DNA of 64,000 bases, taken from the NCBI GenBank assembly GCA_019454045.1, contig SKCR01051199.1, positions 248,001 through 312,000 on the forward strand. Reading direction: 5' to 3'. The stretch is from Zanthoxylum bungeanum. Lineage: Eukaryota; Streptophyta; Magnoliopsida; Sapindales; Rutaceae. The notes under the pieces were generated by a model. The model did no database searches, was not told where the DNA came from, and saw only the letters and a list, made by a program, of their open reading frames with translations. Shown here one piece after another: positions 47,874 through 58,775 of this stretch. The translations under genes were made by a program, and so were the position numbers. The stretch's first letter is position 1; every line of letters begins with the position of its first letter.

Positions 47874-48690
47874 GTGACACGATGGTTTGTCACAGCTCCA
47901 CCAAACATGGTCCATGTTTGGTGGAGGCAATTACAATTGTAATTGCATTTTCAAGAGGTGGAACACCTCTATAAATAGATGTGCTCGACACTTCAGTTTC
48001 TTCAGTCTTGATTCCATAGTTTTCTCTGAAAATTTGTGGATTTCTAGCTCTTGTGTGTTTTTTTAAAGCTTTCTTGTAATTTCTTTTTCTTTCAGTAATA
48101 AAATTATGAGTGTTTTTATTTAAATTATGAGTAGCTAATTTCTTTTTGCTGAGGTAAAGAGTGAAGCTTTTAATATGAAAATTTAGATTAATCTCACTTA
48201 TATTATAATATATAAAGTGAACTCTAATGATTAATATTTAGTTTAATTTTGTATTAATTATTGACAAACTTTGTTACCATATATATGGCTGATTTTATTT
48301 ATTTAGCATAATTGAGTATCTAATTGGACTTATTATAGAAAAAAGTTATCATTGCCTTTATGACTGGTTTTATATATTTTGGCATAATTATTTCCTAAAA
48401 TAAATTAATTGGGTAATAATGCCTTTTTATATATTATAACAAGTGAGATTTCTAAATTTCATAGTAAAAGTGGATCCTCTAACCCCCAATATTTTATTTT
48501 ATTATTGTAATCCAATTTAAATTCTCTAATCACTTCAAAAAAAAAAATCAAGTCTTTTAATTTTCACTCAAATTGTTATTTTATCCTATTAAATCTATTC
48601 CTTGTGGATCGACCCCAGTCTTACCAGATTATTTTATTACTTCGACACTCTTATACTTGTGAGTAAAAGAATCACTTTGTGAGTGTGTTA
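47347..48690 (+). repeat. 3' LTR of element B
   Basis: Collinear with 39926-41247, with a longer TAA run (47803-47872) and an added palindrome-forming copy CCATGTTTGGTGGAG at 47911-47926, next to the inherited CTCCACCAAACATGG. Confidence 0.92.
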
Positions 48691-49904
48691 TTTGTTGCAC
48701 ATGTCATGTCCTTAATTTATATGTTGAAGATGATCTGAATTTTTTAGAACATCACATTAATCTTATTAAGATTGTACTTAATTATATTTGGTCATATTCT
48801 CAAGTCAGAGAGAGAATGAGCCAAGTTTTGTAAATTAAATGGTATTAAATCGGTAAAATTTTCATGAGGTGTTCCAACTCGTTGGAATTCAACTTATTTT
48901 CTTTTAACTCAAGCTTTTCAATACAAAGATGTATTATGTAATTTTTTTTCCAACATGTTCAACATATAACACTTTTGCCTAGTCAGTGAGATATTTGTAA
49001 AAAAAAAAAATTAGAACTTTTAAAAGTTTTTAAGGATGTTACAAATATTTTTAATGGAGTTTATTATCTTATAATAAATTTATTTCTTTTTGAATGTTTG
49101 AATATTGTTGGTACTCTATATGAGCGTGCTGAAAGTTCAAATGTTAATGATATTGTTTTAATTGAAGCTATTGATGTTATGAAGAGAAAATAATTGACTT
49201 ATTTTAAAGACATTTCATTACTTTATCTTTTGCCATAATTTTTTATCATATATTTAAATTAGAAGGTTTAAATAATGGCTTACAAGTTTACTATGTATTT
49301 TTATGAATATATGATGAAATTAATTAGGAGAAAAATAATATATGGAATAAAAATTGATTTAATAGACTTATTTAATGATTATGTTTGTAGATATAACTTG
49401 CAATCATCAGGAAAATGAAGCGAACCCATAATATATTCAAGACTTAGCGTATGTGATCGCTAGTTACAAGAATGAAAATATATACAAAGGGATAACAGAA
49501 CTAACTACGCGGAATTATATAATTATTTATCTACCAATTTCAAGTTTCCTCCTGAAAGTTTAGTAAGTAAAAATTTTCAAATACTTGACTAGTGGAACCG
49601 ACATCAAAATATTTATCTTGTTATATCAATTATTGCTAAAGAGGTGCTGACAACACTTGTTTTCACCGTTGCGGTTGAACAAGCCTTGAGCTTATGAGGT
49701 AATATTTTGGAAGCGAGACGATCTTCATTACATGCAAGCACTTTAGAAGCAACAACATGTGTGGATGATTGGACCCGAGCTGATCTGAGACAACAAGAAG
49801 ATGCCCCCGATGACTTTGAAGACTTTTTCGACAATACATTTACAAGTGCAAGCGGAACTAAAGCTGAAGGATTAACAGTAGGCACAAATAATGATGATGA
49901 TTGA
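48691..49904 (+). pseudogene. hAT transposase, C-terminal part, broken
   Basis: Continues the gene cut at 39925: joined across element B, the reading gives a Cys/His stretch (CTCHVLNLYVEDDLNFLEHHIN). Later parts read VPTRWNS-like near 48870, then the hATC dimerisation region near 49590-49800 (VLTTLVSTVAVEQAFS, NILEARRSSLHASTLEATTC, VDDWTRADLR). The last frame, 49707-49904, ends in an acidic tail. Several stops, so no active transposase. Confidence 0.85.
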
Positions 49905-50187
49905 TGAGTAAATAATTGTAATGAGAAACTATCTAAAAATATAATGGAATTACGTGAGCTTTGATTCCTCTCACCCCTAAATGATACATATGCAACTTAA
50001 GTTTTTAAAAATTTAAGTTCAAATTCTTTAATTTTATTTTTAATTTAATATAATATAAACTCAAATTAATAATTTTCAATAAATTTGAAATTCCATTTTT
50101 ATTTTTTAAACAAAATTAAAAATTTAAATTAATTAAAAAATCGGAATCGTACCATTTGATTTCGATTAGGAATCGATGGTAAGGTAT

Positions 50188-50366
50188 AAGTAAGCTAAAA
50201 GGTGTGAACTCTTTTTCTCAATGCCTCCTACTCACTCATTCCCTAGAAACTCCTGGATTCCTAATCAACGGTCCAGATTCTTCCAAGCGCACTTAACTTG
50301 ATCGACTTTTAACCCCCTTAACCGCCTTCAACACGAATTTTTGACCACTCTCCATGTTCGAGATTA
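50188..50366. other. intergenic between the hAT element and the MULE-MITE
   Basis: Nothing recognised. Confidence 0.4.
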
Positions 50367-50375
50367 ATAAATTAA

Positions 50376-50799
50376 GGGTTATTTACGTTTTACTACTAAA
50401 GTTATGATCAAATAACAATTGGGTACTATGAATATTAATATATTACATTTTACTACTAAACTTATAAAAATTTAACATTTTACTACTTTTCCATCCAAAC
50501 CGTTAGTTGACCGTCAGTTGACATTTAAAAAGACTGTTTTATCCTCCAAATAAAATAAAAGTGAAAATTATAATTATACCCTTTAAAAAAACATATCTAA
50601 ATCTTATATATAACAATAAAAGAAATACAATCAACAATTACATTTATAAAAATACTTCAATCTCTAAATTATCCATATAACCCAATAAGTAGTAAAATGT
50701 TAAATTTTTATAAGTTTAGTAGTAAAATGTAATATGTTAATATTCATAGTACCCAATTGTTATTTGATCATAACTTTAGTAGTGAAACGTAAATAACCC
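50376..50799. mobile_element. Mutator-type MITE with 111-bp inverted ends
   Basis: A 424-bp unit starting GGGTTATTTACGTTTTACTA. Its last 111 bases are the reverse complement of its first 111 with only two mismatches. It is flanked by a perfect 9-bp duplication ATAAATTAA (50367-50375 and 50800-50808). A 9-bp duplication with long inverted ends indicates the Mutator superfamily. The middle 200 bp is non-coding. Confidence 0.9.
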
Positions 50800-51000
50800 A
50801 TAAATTAATTATCAAAAACATAATTCACATCATACATGTTCTGATGAGTTATTGAGGAATTTTTTTTTTATTAATGTTCGAAATTACTTTATTTTATGTA
50901 CTTTAAATGAAATTAATGAAATTTAGGGGCAATTTAATTTCTTCAGTTATTTGAAGTATTTTTAACTTGATAAATGAAGTTTAAAAAATTAACTCGTAAT

Positions 51001-51165
51001 TTTTTTTAAATCGTTGGAAATTCCACCTTCAAATCACTACTTCCGGACTTAAGCAGAGCATGTAAAAATTCTGACTGTTCCAGACTCTTACAAGAAACAC
51101 ACTCTTTGAATTCGAACTCATGATCTCAATGTGAAATCTTGAACCATACACCATCAAGTCACGTA
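51001..51165 (-). mobile_element. SINE family S1, copy 1
   Basis: Minus strand: box A-like GTGACTTGATGGTGTATGG, box B-like GAGTTCGAATTC, a CCGGAAGTAGTGATTTGAAGG body and an end near TTTCCAACGATTT with a short A run. It shares this layout with the copies at 51685-51846 and 56863-57007. Confidence 0.7.
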
Positions 51166-51684
51166 AGAAAAAACTAATGAATTATTCAAATTTAATTACC
51201 CTTACAAAGTTTTTTAAATACAACATTACATTCATATTCAAAAAACATACGTTGTCAAATTATTTGCTTTCAGATATTAAGAGAAAAATAATAATATACA
51301 TTGAGGTCAATTTAAACTTAATTTAAAATTTAAATTAAATTGATAAACTGTAAAAAATAAAAACTAAAACTAACAAGCACCACCTAGTTACTTTTTTTAA
51401 TCCTCAAGTCTTTCATAATTTTTTTTTTAAAAAATAATTATAAAACAATTTAATATATTGTTAAAAAAATTCAGAAGAGTTTGTTGCAATTGTAGGTAAA
51501 TTTTCTAAATGAATTAAAAAACATGGAAACTACTTAAATAAGTTCTGAAAAATTAAAGAAAAATTGTCCGAGGAACAAATACACCATGGATCTTATAGTT
51601 GGATTCTTTACTACCAAAAAAAAAGAGAGAATTATTGTAAAGTAAAGTTTGGTAGTCACTACAATTTTTTCCCTACTTTTTATT

Positions 51685-51846
51685 TTTGGAATCGTAGGAA
51701 ACCCCACCATCAAATCACCACTTCCGGACTTAAACGGAGCAGGTAAAACCTACACATGTCTCAGGCTCTTACAAGAAACACATTCCCTGATTCGAACCCG
51801 AGACCTTAAGGTGAAATTTTGAACCATACACTACCAAGCCACGTTC
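51685..51846 (-). mobile_element. SINE family S1, copy 2
   Basis: Minus strand: GTGGCTTGGTAGTGTATGG (box A region), CGGGTTCGAATCAGG (box B), TTTTACCTGCTCCGTTTAAG body, end TTTCCTACGATTCCAAAAA. The best preserved copy of the family here. Confidence 0.78.
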
Positions 51847-52379
51847 CTGGGAGATTAAAATAATTTATATGCATGATGTTTTTTTTTTTTTTTTTCTACT
51901 TCATAGGTCCCAAACACTCTTTTTCCTCTTATAGGTCCACGTATGTTATTAACATATTTTCATTTAGGGTCTGTAAAATGATTTTCGTAAATAAAATATT
52001 TTTTATGAAAATCATTTTTGAAAACAAAAGTATTTTTAGTGTTCGACTATTGTTTAAAAACTTGTCCATAAAGTGTTATTTGTAACGTCTATTTTTTGTC
52101 AAAAAATATTTTCTAGTGGTTAGAAGAATGAATAGTAAAAAGATCTAATTCTGAATATGGCTTAGATTCATATTGTCCCGGAAGAACCGAGTCTGAAAAT
52201 ACCTGAGTCCACAAAAAATTTCGGACTCGGTTGGTAAATTCTATTCCTGCACGGATCTGGACACGACTCATGGGTATTTCTGAAAGCGTGATTGGTCTAA
52301 ATCTGCATACACCCGAATGATCCAAATCGGATCCACGCGTGTCTAGATTTTCGTGACACATTCTAGAATTTTAATAGTT

Positions 52380-52830
52380 TTAAACAAATACAATTGAAAA
52401 AATATATTAAAAAATCCAGATTTTATGGTTCTGGTTCGGGTATGCACCGATCAGGATCTACACGGGTAAATATAATTGAAAAAAATTAAAAAAATTCAGA
52501 ATTTTGGATCTAGGTATTATCGGATCCATATCTATGTGAGTTTGGAATTCCGAGACCCGAATCTATAATTTTATTAATTTGATAAAAATATAACTAAAAA
52601 TGATTTAAAACATCTGGATTTCTCGATCAAGTCCGGGTATAACCGGATCCATATCCACGCGCTCCAAAAACATCATGACCAAGTCTATGATTTGATACAA
52701 ATATAATTGAAAAAGATAAAAAAAAAATTGTATTTTTAGATTCGAGTATTCCCGGATCAATATCCACACAGGTCCGGGATCTTCGGGATCCAAGTCTACA
52801 AATTGATATAAAAAATCTGAATTTTCAAAT
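52380..52830. repeat. minisatellite of about 80-116 bp
   Basis: Four degenerate units begin with ATATAATTGAAAAA-like words at about 52388, 52469, 52585 and 52700. Each is followed by CAGATTTT/GGATC and ATCCATATCCAC words. Spacing is 81, 116 and 115 bp. The surrounding 52110-52960 has further GGATCC/CCGGAT words, so the whole may be the expanded interior of a hAT-like MITE. Confidence 0.55.
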
Positions 52831-53680
52831 CCAATATGAGTATATCTGAATCCGGATTGAGTACTCATCTGGGTCTGGATATTTTTATCCTGGATCTGAA
52901 TACTGACCTAGGTCCTATATCCACAAAAATACATCCCGTCCTTTTTCATTCATATCTGGGTCCAAGTTCGAATTTGTTCCATTTCTCAAAGTTAGTTATG
53001 TAAATTTTGGATAAAAAAAAATTAATAAAATAACCTACGCATTTGTATTCCGTAAGTCATTTTTTTCGGAAAATAACTTAACTTTTTCATTGATCAAAAA
53101 ATAATTTACATTAACCAAATTTTTGTAAGTGTCCCAAATGCCGTGAAATGAGGAAAACATTTTCTGGAAATCATTGTACTGACAAACAAACATACCCTTA
53201 GTCTAGTTTTATTTATTTTTTGTCCATGATTTGTGTTCATGTGCTTGGAGAAAATTTTGATGAAATTAGTTTTGCATACACTTGACCACTTTTTTTTATT
53301 TAGTTAAATTTGATTAAAAAATAAAAATATCTTTAACTATAAAGAATCTAATTTTTTAAAAAAATTTATATTATTAATTTACAAATCATAAGCTTTAAAA
53401 TCATATTGTAGGTAAAAAAATGTGATTGAGCTTAAGTTTATAATTTGTAAATAAATAGTATGTAATTTTATTTATTAAATACCTTATAAATTGAGAAATA
53501 ATTAGTTTTAAATAAAAAGTAAAAAAAAAAAAAAAAAAAAAATTGATTGACGTGCGACCATCTTCAATGTAAAATGGAAAGGAAGGCGTAGGGAGACAGT
53601 ACTAATAAGATTAGAATCCAAAAAAAATAGAAAAAAAGGCTGTAAAAAGAAAAATCGAATTTTGATGTTATAATTTCACC
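52831..53680. other. AT-rich intergenic up to the NF-YA gene
   Basis: It includes a poly(A) run at 53519-53541. The last 150 bp should hold the NF-YA core promoter, but I see no clear TATA box. Confidence 0.4.
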
Positions 53681-53689
53681 TGCAGCCGC

Positions 53690-53747
53690 AGCAGCCAGCA
53701 GAAACAGCCTGCTTGCTAGAGAACACAGAGCCTGGTTTCTCTATCAG
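53690..53747 (+). other. 5' UTR exon of NF-YA
   Basis: A purine/CAG-rich stretch (CCGCAGCAGCCAGCAG) ending TCTATCAG followed by GTAAAT, a good splice donor at 53748. The next acceptor is TGGCAG at 54742 or TTGCAG at 54755, giving a 5' UTR intron of about 1 kb, as in many NF-YA genes. The transcript start is not placed, so the left edge is approximate. Confidence 0.55.
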
Positions 53748-54777
53748 GTAAATTTCCAAATCTAGAAACCCTAGCTACCTTTCCATTTTTGTTTTTGTTT
53801 TTGTTTTTGTTTTGTTTTTTTTTTTTTGCTTTGACAGGCAATTCGCATCATCATAACGGATTCCAGAATCTTGAACACCCTTATTTTTATAATCATTTAA
53901 ATTCCGGATTTTCTATTTTATCTGCTGAGCAAATTGGATTAATAGAAATAACTTTTTGGTGTTCGTTTTCGTTGATTGAGTTGATTTTAGTCTTTTAGAG
54001 TGTTTGATTATTTAATTGAGGCCAATTTATGGGTTTATATGAGATGATTGGGCTGATTTTCTGTGAATTCATTGACAATTTCCCGTTCTTTGCAAGAATG
54101 AATTGAGCTAGCTAGTTCATTCCTGATTTAGACCAAGTTAATGTTTTTTTTTTTATAATTTATAATTCACTTGTGATTGTGAAACGTTTCCACAATGATA
54201 TTGATATTAAGATAAGGAGGTTTTGTCGGGAAATCTCTACTTTCTGTGAATAAATTCTGCACAAGGTTGCCTATTAAATATGTTAATTGTAGGAGAGTAA
54301 TATAAATTAAAGAGAAAATTTTTATTATTATTATTTATGTATGGGCATGGTGATGACATGCAACCCATCGTTGAGTTCGGTAAAATCTGGTTTCTTTCTT
54401 GTTGATAAACTTTTGTGCGTACTACTGCGTAGCAAGCATCTGATGTGGCTGGTAAAAGTTGCAATAACACATTAGGAGAGTCATGTTTGTAGAATTATGT
54501 AATGTTTCTTGAAAGTTTCTTCTCCACTTTGTCCATGGTTCCAGATATTAGTTCTTCTATCATCCGGAATTTATGAGTAGAATTACAACTAATGATTGGT
54601 GCATTTCATTCTCGTTAAGTGATTAGGGTTCTTCACCTAGTTTGGCTTATTGTTGCATTTGGTTGATCTTTATGTAGTTTATCATTTATACTTTTTGCTA
54701 CCTCTTGGCTTGAGACCTCTAATCTGTTGGATGTGCTGGCAGATTTGAGTTGCAGATTCTGCATGCGTAGCAGCCTC

Positions 54778-57700
54778 ATGACTTCTTCTGTGCATGATAT
54801 ATCTGGTATTTTTCATTTAGATCTTGATCAAGCTCATATTTATATTATATCTTCGTAATGAAGCTGATCCAATCTCAGTAAATAGATTAAATTCCAAAAT
54901 CTACTCTCCTAGTCGGGCATACAATTGCATCAGAATATTTCATATTATAAAAAATGTATAATTGATTTTTTTTAATGTTTGCCTTTTTTTGCTAAACAAC
55001 TATGACATCGCCTATTTCTGTGTGGCAAAATGAGACTTGGTCTGTCCAGGGAGGGAGGACCTTTGTAATTAGTTTGGCTTTTGGCCCTCTATATTCATAA
55101 ACTATAGCAAATGACCCAGTCCTGACTCCTGATGGAACTTAGGCTTGAATGTTGTGAGACCTATTTCATCCAAGCCAGTCTGTTCTGTAGCGATTCCTAT
55201 TGATTCGTATTCTACAAAATCCAGTATTTACAGTAAGCATTTTTCCTTGATGGATTGCAATGGGCAATGGCAAAGGATCACCATTTTCAAATGGAGAAAT
55301 AGTGAATCTGATGGCTATTTGAGGTTGCTTGTTTTTTACCAAACTTATCAATATTCATGGGTAGTTCACTGTGGAATACCTGTGGCAGTTATAGCATTGT
55401 TGATTTTAAGGAATTGAGTTTCTTTGTTCTAATTTTGTTTGTCTCTTGATTTTGGCTGTTAATTTTGAAGCTTCATATCTTAGGTTAACTATTTTTATCG
55501 TTTCCAGGTATATCTCACATACAATTATGTTTCTAATACAATATTCTCTGTTTTCGGATTATTATTGTTCAGATAACAATGAAGCTGATGAGAAGCAGAA
55601 GCACCCAGAATCCCAGATACAGACCTCATCACCTGCCGCAGGAATGGCTCAGCCCAGCATCACAACTCCTAATGTTCAATATGCAACGCCTCAAGTCGGG
55701 GCAGGCCCTGCCATGGTATTATATTTTGGAATTTTCTCCCTCTCTTTTGGGTGAATGTGTGTTTGGGGAGGGCAGACTAGTTTACAACCTTTTTAGCTAT
55801 AAAATATCTTTGATAGACATGTTACCTATATGTATAAAAGGTGTTGTCTAATTTAATTTTCATTATCTTATCACAGAAATAGTAGAAGGGTTATCAATCT
55901 AGAATTCTGTTTCTTCTTTGTTTATAAGTTATTATGTCTGATTTCGATGCATCATGGTATTAGCTCAAGTTTGTAGAATGAGAGGTTTATTGGGGCAGAA
56001 GTGGTGTCACGGATAACGCCTCGAGGCGGTCGGCCTTTGAAGCGCGAGGCGGACGCCTCAATGCCAACTCCCAAAAAAAATTAATAATTTTTATAACTTG
56101 ATGAAATGATGATTCTTGATTAATAATAATTTTATTATAAATATTTAGTAATTTTTGTAACTTATTTTTTTTATTTAAATATTTATAATAAATAATTTTA
56201 TTGTATATATATGATAATAGTAATAATAACTTTCATTATTTTTATAATACAATTTAATACATGAATATCATCAAAAATATTAAAGTTTTTGTTATTCTTA
56301 TTATTATTATTAAGTTTTTTTAATTCTTGTTATAAATAAATGGTTGATAATTTGACTAATTGGGCTTGTAACCTAAATATTTTTTTTAAAAAAAAATTGG
56401 GCCCTCACCCATTTATTTTCAATTTCAAAATGAGTTGACTAACATTTTGTTATATTGTTGAGGGGTTGATAAATAAATTTAGGCATGGCCCATCAATATA
56501 TGGCAAGATGGAGAAACCCTAATTTATTGTCTGCTTCAATATGAGCAGCGGTAGCGTGTTTCTCTCTCGGCAGCGTGTTTCTCTCTCTATCTCCTCATCT
56601 CTCATTCGTCTTTCTCAATGATTCTCTCTTAGTTTCATCGTCATCAATTCATGAAGGTCATTTTACCGTTTTTCTTCTTAATTTCTTCATCATCTTCTTC
56701 TTCATTTCTGGCGATGAAGACAACCTAATTTTTTTTGCGTCATCTCTTCGGCCGCCTCACACCGACGAAGCGGGTTAAAACACAAAAACGCTAGAGGCGG
56801 ACGCCTCGTCGCGCCAACGTCGCGAGGCGGCGACGAGGCGCCTCTTGCCCCTTTTTTAAACAATGGCTTGGTGGTATAAGACTTAAGATTTGGTTGTCAA
56901 GTCATAGGTTTGAATCCAGGGGCTGGGGCAGCCGGGAGTTTTACCTGCTCCGCTTAAGCCCGGGTTGGGTGGTTTGGCGGCGGGATTTCTAACATTTCCA
57001 AAAAAAATGCTGTCATGAATTGTCTCATGAAAAAATCCTTGGCAAATATGTTATTGTGGGCATCGATGTTAGTGGTAATTATACTAATCATTTGGCAGAA
57101 TGTCTTGGAGAGGTGTATTTAGCTCTATGGTCAATGGTGATTTTTTATTTATTTGTTTTACTTTTTCTTTTTTGAACATTATCCCTGTTAGTTGATGCTA
57201 GTTATGTATATCATTTGTAGAATTGCGTTCTGGTTTTAATACATGTCCTCTTTGGTAGTCTTCTTCTTTGACCGACATTAATAGAAGAATAGCCTTGGAA
57301 TTTTGTTAGATGAGTTTTCCAAGCCTGTAGTCTTGATTTAAAGAATACTATTATCCCATGTCTTATCCTCATTTGTCTTTCAGCTACCTGTAGAAACATA
57401 ATGTCATATTGCTTTATTTATGCTTATTAATACTTGATTGTTGTCCTTATTTGTATATCAAGCAAATGCGATAATGATCTCACTGGCAATAACTGGCTTT
57501 CTGTCTTTACTCAATCTAAGTATTCTATATAATTGATTCTTCTATCTTAAAGGATTCAATCATACTTTTCATAAATTATGCCTTTTTCCGTTTCTTGGCC
57601 ATGTTTTCTTATTCCTTTAGAATTTTGGTCTCTCAGAAGTCTTTGGATTCATAAAATTGTGGGAGTAACCTTCATATAATAGGTTATGTACTCATTTTGC

Positions 57701-58775
57701 AATCTGTTTTTAGTACTGCTTTGGATGTTGGGATTATCTGTCTGTGATTTCTCGTCAGATGTTATGGTTCTAAGAAAACCTTTATATTTATGCTGTCAGT
57801 GACTCAACGTTCATAATGAATTAATTTAGATTTAGAATTATGATTTGTCATAGTTCTTTTTATCATTTTCTTATTTTGATGATCTTGTCATGATATTGAC
57901 TCTGGTTCTTAATGAATCTCTACCACACTCCAAAACCTGTAATGGGAAAGCTAGAAAATTGAAAATTGGGAAGTTGAGTTTATGAACTAATCATGTATCC
58001 TTGGATTTATGTAATTAGGCACCAGTGGCTTACCCCTATCCAGATCCATATTACAGAAGCATATTTGCTCCTTATGATGCACAACCATATCCTCCTCAAC
58101 CCTATGGGGGACAACCATTGGTACGTTAATTCTTTTCAATTCCATTTATTAGTTGTGATAACGCGGTGTAGTTGGTGAATTTGGGGGAAACGTGGAGGAT
58201 GTACATTTATGTTATGATTATTGGCAATTAATTGATTCAGGTCCATCTTCAGTTAATGGGAATTCAGCAAGCTGGAGTTCCTTTGCCAACAGATGCAGTT
58301 GAGGAGCCTGTGTTTGTCAATGCCAAACAATATCATGGCATCTTGAGACGACGACAGTCTCGTGCAAAAGCTGAATCAGAAAATAAAGTTTTAAAGTCTC
58401 GAAAGGCATGTTACGAACTCCAATTTTATGTCATCTGTTCAAATTGGACATTTTACTTTGTGGATTGGAATACTTTAATAACCAGTGGGTTGCGGGATAT
58501 TCTTTCAGTAATTTTGAACACATAATTAAGTTTTTAATTAAGTTTCGAGTATATTATTTTCATTCTTTTTCATCACACTAATTATGCAGCCATACTTGCA
58601 TGAGTCTCGGCATTTGCATGCGTTAAGAAGAGCTAGAGGATGTGGGGGTCGGTTTCTGAACTCGAAGAAAAATGAAAACCAAAAGAAGGAGATGACATCA
58701 GATGACAAATCACAGTGCAATCTGAATCTCAACTCAGATAAAATCGAACCTGCTTCCTCAGATAGTCAATCCTAA
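54778..58775 (+). CDS. NF-YA (CBF-B/HAP2) transcription factor subunit
   Basis: Binds the CCAAT box after joining the NF-YB/NF-YC dimer in the nucleus. Coding exons are 54778-54805, 55573-55715, 58019-58120, 58241-58405 and 58590-58775; together 207 codons and a TAA stop. It starts [15 protein letters not shown], like Arabidopsis NF-YA7. Residues 112-170 form the conserved core. The first helix binds the NF-YB/C dimer ([23 protein letters not shown]). The second part, opening [14 protein letters not shown] at 147 and closing with the GCGGRFL motif, contacts CCAAT. The intron after SRK starts with GC, not GT. No miR169 target was seen in the 3' flank, as in the NF-YA4/7 type. Which paralogue this is needs a tree; family certain. 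Confidence 0.95.
56010..56866. mobile_element. hAT-like MITE with CGCCTCG-rich ends in NF-YA intron 2
   Basis: The left end has CGCCTCGAGGCGG and GAGGCGGACGCCTC; the right end has GAGGCGGACGCCTCGTCGCG and GCGACGAGGCGCCTC, then TTTTTTAAACAATG. The GC-rich arms enclose an AT-rich, non-coding middle with CTTCATC repeats. It is the same family as 59890-60675. Left edge approximate. Confidence 0.6.
56863..57007 (+). mobile_element. SINE family S1, copy 3, in NF-YA intron 2
   Basis: Plus strand: TGGCTTGGTGGTATAAGAC (box A region), CATAGGTTTGAATCC (box B), TTTTACCTGCTCCGCTTAAG body and TTTCTAACATTTCCAAAAAA end. It abuts the right end of the MITE before it. Confidence 0.75.

Larger units (their letters stand above)
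39926..48690 (+). mobile_element. Athila-type retrotransposon B, pol-deleted, with ORF-X and LOG
   Basis: LTRs of 1322 and 1344 bp begin TGATGAACAC. A tRNA-Asp PBS is at 41254, a PPT (GGTTTGAGGTG) ends at 47346, and target duplications TTCGT (39921-39925) and TTTGT (48691-48695) lie in the hAT transposase gene. Order: gag, protease, then directly ORF-X and LOG; RT, RNase H and integrase are absent. LTRs differ by about 11 percent in the last 150 bp, so this is the oldest of the LTR elements measured here. Confidence 0.93.
26480..50179 (+). mobile_element. degenerate hAT transposon split by two nested retrotransposons
   Basis: With the two insertions removed, this is a single hAT element of about 2.5 kb. 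The left end (from 26480, GGTTCCGGTTCGG-rich) and right end (near 50179, GATTAGGAATCGATGG) are degenerate inverted repeats. The flanks TAAGGTTA (26472-26479) and TAAGGTAT (50180-50187) look like an 8-bp target duplication. Athila element A interrupts the left subterminal part and element B interrupts the transposase gene. The order of events is hAT first, then A and B. Confidence 0.8.

Noticed and set aside
47748..47942. 64-codon open frame with a long run of isoleucine
   Set aside because: It is only the (TAA)n microsatellite of the element B LTR read in the ATA/ATT phase.
51961..53203. Possible large MITE with TTTAGGGTCTG and TACCCTTAG ends
   Set aside because: The inverted ends are short and weak, no target duplication is visible, and the span includes a separate minisatellite.
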